From contig OX393549.1 of assembly GCA_947650365.1 (NCBI GenBank), forward strand, positions 86,796,900 through 86,860,899: a stretch of DNA of 64,000 nucleotides, given 5' to 3'. Below the pieces are notes generated by a model that saw only the letters and a program-made list of their open reading frames with translations, searched no databases and had not been told where the DNA came from. Source of the DNA: Chamaelirium japonicum (Eukaryota; Streptophyta; Magnoliopsida; Liliales; Melanthiaceae). Positions 60,108 through 64,000 of this stretch are shown one piece after another (the first letter of the stretch is position 1; the number at the start of each line of letters is the position of its first letter). Both the position numbers and the translations under genes were made by a program.

Positions 60108-63100
60108 ATCTCCCTCTCCAGACCCATGGAGAGGGAGATGTCGCCTCAACGTCAAGTCATGCCAACTAGCCCTTGATAGAACTCGTGCTTATTCTTTGTC
60201 ATGATCTTCGTCAACATATCCGATGGGTTCTTGCTCGTATGAATCTTCTCGAGCTCCATGTTCCCTCTTCAATCACGTCACGGATCCAATGATAGCGAAC
60301 ATCAATATGCTTCGTACGCCCGTAGTACGTCGCATTCATGCTTAACTCAATAGCACTTTGGCTAACAGTGTAGAAGAAAATTCTCTTGCTTCATATCCAA
60401 CTCTTGGAGAAAATGCTTCAATCATAGAAGCTCTTTCCTGGCTTCAGTGATGGCAATGTATTCCGCCTCGGTCATAGACAAAGCAACGCACTTTTTTAAG
60501 TTAGATTACCAAGACATGACTCCCCCCGCAAAAGTGAAGACATAACCCGAAGTCGATCTCCTATTATCAATGACCCTGCCATATCCGAATTGGTGTACCC
60601 ATCCAAAATTGGATTTGCACCTCCAAGACATAAGCAGAACTTCGAAGTACCCACCAAATACCTCAAAATCCACTTGACGGCTTCCCAATGCACCTTTTCT
60701 GAAATTGTAAGGAATTTGCTCACTATTCCAACGCCATAAGTTATATTAGGTCGAATACATACCATAGCATACATCAAAGTCTCCACAGTCGACGAGTAAG
60801 GAATAAACGACATCTCCTTCTTACCCTCTTTGGTAGTCGGTGACATCTTCGAACTTAGCTTGAAATGGCTAGTAAGATGCGTGCTAACCGCTTTGGCATT
60901 TTTCATATTGATCCAAGCCCCTGGTTAACATAGACTTCTTGTGACAACTACAACTTGTGCGCCTTCCGATCTTGCACAATCTTCATGCCCAATATGTGTT
61001 GTTCCGGCCCCAAATTTTCATATCAAAGGACTCAAACAAGTCCATCTTTAACTTGTTAATCATGCTCACATTCTGGCCCACAATCAACATATCATCAACG
61101 TACAGAAGTAGAATAATGAAATAGGTCTCTGTGAAGTACCTCACATAGACATAATGATCGACAAATATTCTCTTGTACTCATGACTGACCATGAAGGAGT
61201 CAAACTTCTTGTACCATTTCCCCGGAGTTTACTTGAGGCCCTAAAGACTCTTCTTCAACTTGCATAATAAGTTCTCTTTGTCTTTCACCACGAAATCTTC
61301 CGGTTGCTCCATGTAAATCTCATTATCAATCTAGCAATGAAGCAATGTGGTCTTCATATCTAGTTGTTCGACCTCAAGGTCCAAGCTTGCCGCCAAACCC
61401 AACACAACCCGGATGGATGTCATCTTCACAACGGGAGCGAAAATCTCGTTGAAGTCAATGCTATCCTTTTGCTCAAATCCTTTCACCACAAGACAAGCCT
61501 TGTACTTGACAATCTTGCCGGCACTATCTTGCTTGAGCTTGCAGACCCACTTATTCTTCAACTTTCTTTTCCCCTTTGGCATCTCAACCAACTCATAGTT
61601 TTCATTCTTGTGCAAAGATGACATGTTCTCTTCTATGGCCTTCATCCAATTATTCTTCTCCTTATGGCATAAAACCTCTTGTAGGCTCCCCGGCTCTCCC
61701 TCACTAGTAAGCAAAACATACTTATCCCTTGAGTATCTCTTAGATGGTTAATGCACCCTTTCCAAACCTACAAACTTGAGGCTCTTCTTGCGAGGGTGGA
61801 AGCTCTTCTTGTTCATGCTCTTTATTTTTGGTTGGCCCATCAACAACTGGTTCTTCTTCATAACCCTCTTCCACCTCTTCAACATGAGGCAGTGGAGGAG
61901 AGACCTGAGTGGTGTCGAGTTCATCTAACTCGGCTCTCTTTGGCTTCACGGCTTTTCCAAATCGGCAATAGTTTGGTCCTCATAGAAGACCACATCTCGG
62001 CTTCGCACGACCTTCTTCGTCTTTGGATCATACAACCGGTAGCCAAAATTCTCATCACCATAGCCTATAAAGATGCAAGGGCTTGCTCTCTCATCAAGTT
62101 TCGATCAGTTCTCCTTCGGTACATGAATGAGCATCTTGCACCCAAACACCTTCAAGTAGGAGTTGGATATATTTTTCTTTGTCTACACCCCTTCCGGAAT
62201 TTCACCTTCCAACAGACCCGAGGGAGATCGGTTGATGACATAGCAAGCGGTGCAAGTGACTTCTCCCCAAAATGCCTTTGGTAGCTTCGCTATTGAGAGC
62301 ATGCACCTCACCTTCTCCATAATGGTCCGGTTCATCCTCACCGCCACTATGATTTGTTGTGGAGTGCGAATGATGGTCTTCTCATACCGTATCCCAGATC
62401 TAGCACAATAGCCTTCAAACTTTTGATGTGTACTCACCTCCGTTGTCACTTCGGAGGCACTTCAATAGCTTACCAATCTCACGTTCAACCTTGGTATGGA
62501 ACTTTTTGAAACAACCAAACACTTCATCTTTGTGGCGGAGGAAGTAAATCCACATCTTCCTTGAAGCATCATCAATGAAAGTGGTAAAGTACCGCCTCCT
62601 ACCTAGTGTTTCCACATCAAATGGCCCACACACATCGGTGTGCACAAGCTCAAGTAGCTTCTTCTTTCTCTTTGATTGCCCTTGGAATGAGATCCGGTGA
62701 TGCTTTCGAAATAATCAATTATCACATGAACCAAAAAACATAGAGTCGGCCAGCTTTGGAAGAGATGAGCTTCTTCTTGCTTAGAATCTCCAATCCTTTC
62801 TTGCTCATGTGTGCAAGCCACCAGTGCCACAAGTCTGGTGTTGCTTCTGTCATACAAATACCTTTCGTGCACACACTTATTGTCGTCTTGTACAAAGTGC
62901 AACAAGCTGAGATTTGGCTTTTGCCCCTACCATAAAGCCATTCGTTAGCTTCCAAGTATCATTGCCGAAATAGTTGGCATACCCTTGTCAATCCAAAGCT
63001 AGGCCGGACCAAGTTGAGGCGAAGGTCAGGTATGTGCCTAACATCCTTCAAAGTCAAGTTGTATCCCGTATTTATTTTAATGCATACATCTCCTATACAA

Positions 63101-63847
63101 TGGATCTTGGAGATGCTACTATTCCCCATCTTCACATTGTCAAAGTCTCTTGCCTTGTACGTAGTGAAGAGATCCTTCCTCGGTGTGACGTGGTAGGATG
63201 CCGCCGTGTCAAACACCCATTCGATCTCATTATCATAAGCATGTAGACACTCTCTCCCATCAATCAAGATGGCAACGTACTCAATCTCCTGTGATGGTGG
63301 CGGAAGTACCTTCCGTCTTTTCTTGAACTTTGCCTTATTTTATCTCTTTCTTGAGATTGAAGCAAATTTTTTTCATGTGGCCCTCCATACCACAATGGTA
63401 GCAAGTGAACTTCCCCTTGGACTTGCATCTTCCTCGAGATTGTCCACGCCCATGAGGTAGGTCTTCAGTTTTTTGCTTCTTTCCATTGTCTCATGGACAA
63501 GTGCTTATGGTTAATTGATCCTCGTCAGTGGCGTTCCTCTTTGTATCTTTATTTAGGAGGAAACTTTTTACCATACTTATTATGAACTTCTATCCAGAGC
63601 AGAGTTGATCACGGATACCACCAACATCTACTAACTATTCAGTAGAGAGCTTAGGAGAAGCATCGCTTGTAACTCTTCATCAAACGCCATATTTATTGCT
63701 GACAATTAATTCACAATGCTTTGAACCTCATTTAGGTAATCCAAAATTGATCTTCCTTCCTGATACTTCGAGTTGGCAAGCTTCCCGATAAATAGCGCCT
63801 TGTTCCGCACGGTTTTCCTCTCATACCGTTCTTGAAGCTTGCTCCAC
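60108..63847 (-). pseudogene. Decayed gag-pol of Copia element C (Tork/TNT-like), truncated in gag
   Basis: Minus-strand order: gag fragment (63847 to ~63440) and zinc knuckle CYHCGMEGHMKKIC (about 63365-63420). The protease (63267-62959) reads FDTAASYH, with Ala where DTG/DSG has Gly. Pre-integrase is at 62955-62700. The integrase core (62645-62183) has HTDVCGP and LRSDNGGEY, but the catalytic Glu of the NGVAERMNR motif is replaced by Val (GTG, 62339-62341). The connector is at ~61950, RT is split at 61714-61331 and 61192-60983 with YVDD intact, and RNase H (60906 onward) is interrupted. Several stops and frameshifts divide the pieces. The wording of protease and integrase is that of the Tork/TNT group. 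Gag is cut off by a CACTA terminus at 63848. Confidence 0.88.
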
Positions 63848-64000
63848 CACTACACCAATTTGAGAAATAAACTACATAAATAAACGACGAGCAAAATTTG
63901 TCGGTGACATCTTGACAGTCAATTCATATTTTTTAGTTATAAAAAATGATAGGCATTGAAAAATGACAGACTAAAAAACGACTGTCAGTCCCCATCATTT
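63848..64000. mobile_element. CACTA (En/Spm-like) transposon terminus, runs off the window
   Basis: CACTACACCAATTTGAG starts inside gag of element C and is preceded by CAC, a possible 3-bp target duplication. The following sequence holds subterminal-type repeats (AAACGACG, TGTCGGTGAC, AAACGACTGTCAG). CACTA ends with such repeats are typical of plant En/Spm elements. The other end and transposase are not in the window. Confidence 0.6.

Overview
This window is nuclear DNA of a flowering plant. The evidence is a stack of Ty1/copia retrotransposons primed by initiator-Met tRNA, plant-type foldback MITEs in long (TA)n tracts, a CACTA terminus, and one plant-specific zinc finger-homeodomain (ZHD) gene. 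The species cannot be fixed from the sequence. Nearly everything except the ZHD gene (51749-52483, +) is mobile or repetitive.

Layout. 1-3106 is the end of a long LTR, probably Gypsy-type, inserted into a minus-strand Copia element A (3107-10337: broken gag-pol, leader, tRNA-iMet primer site, LTR). 10338-20302 is a patchwork: pyrimidine and C/G tracts, an RNase H-like fragment, several MITEs, a two-copy SINE-like family, four foldback MITEs strung along (TA)n microsatellites, and AT-rich tandem repeats.

20303-48927 is a nest. A solo Copia LTR (TGTTGGG...CCCAACA) is split by an old decayed Copia (20653-48552, target duplication GATAG). That element is split in its RNase H region by a younger, related Copia array with the structure LTR-INT-LTR-INT-LTR (27886-45742, target duplication CTAAT). 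All three LTRs of the array are 2132 bp. INT1 carries an uninterrupted 1321-residue polyprotein with all catalytic residues visible. INT2 carries two in-frame nonsense codons.

48923-51748, upstream of the ZHD gene, holds CT microsatellites, a 41-bp minisatellite and a pair of ~100-bp inverted arms. Downstream lie a long (GA)n tract, a complete but dead short-LTR Copia B (53760-59195, minus, target duplication ATACA), the LTR and decayed pol of a Copia C (59217-63847, minus), and a CACTA-type terminus that interrupts element C at 63848.

The most novel signal is in the retroelement leaders. Element A, the outer element and the inner array share a hairpin flanked by two GGGTC-G-GACCC palindromes. 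The hairpin's lower stem shows compensatory change between families, which suggests a conserved RNA structure such as a dimerisation, packaging or splicing signal.
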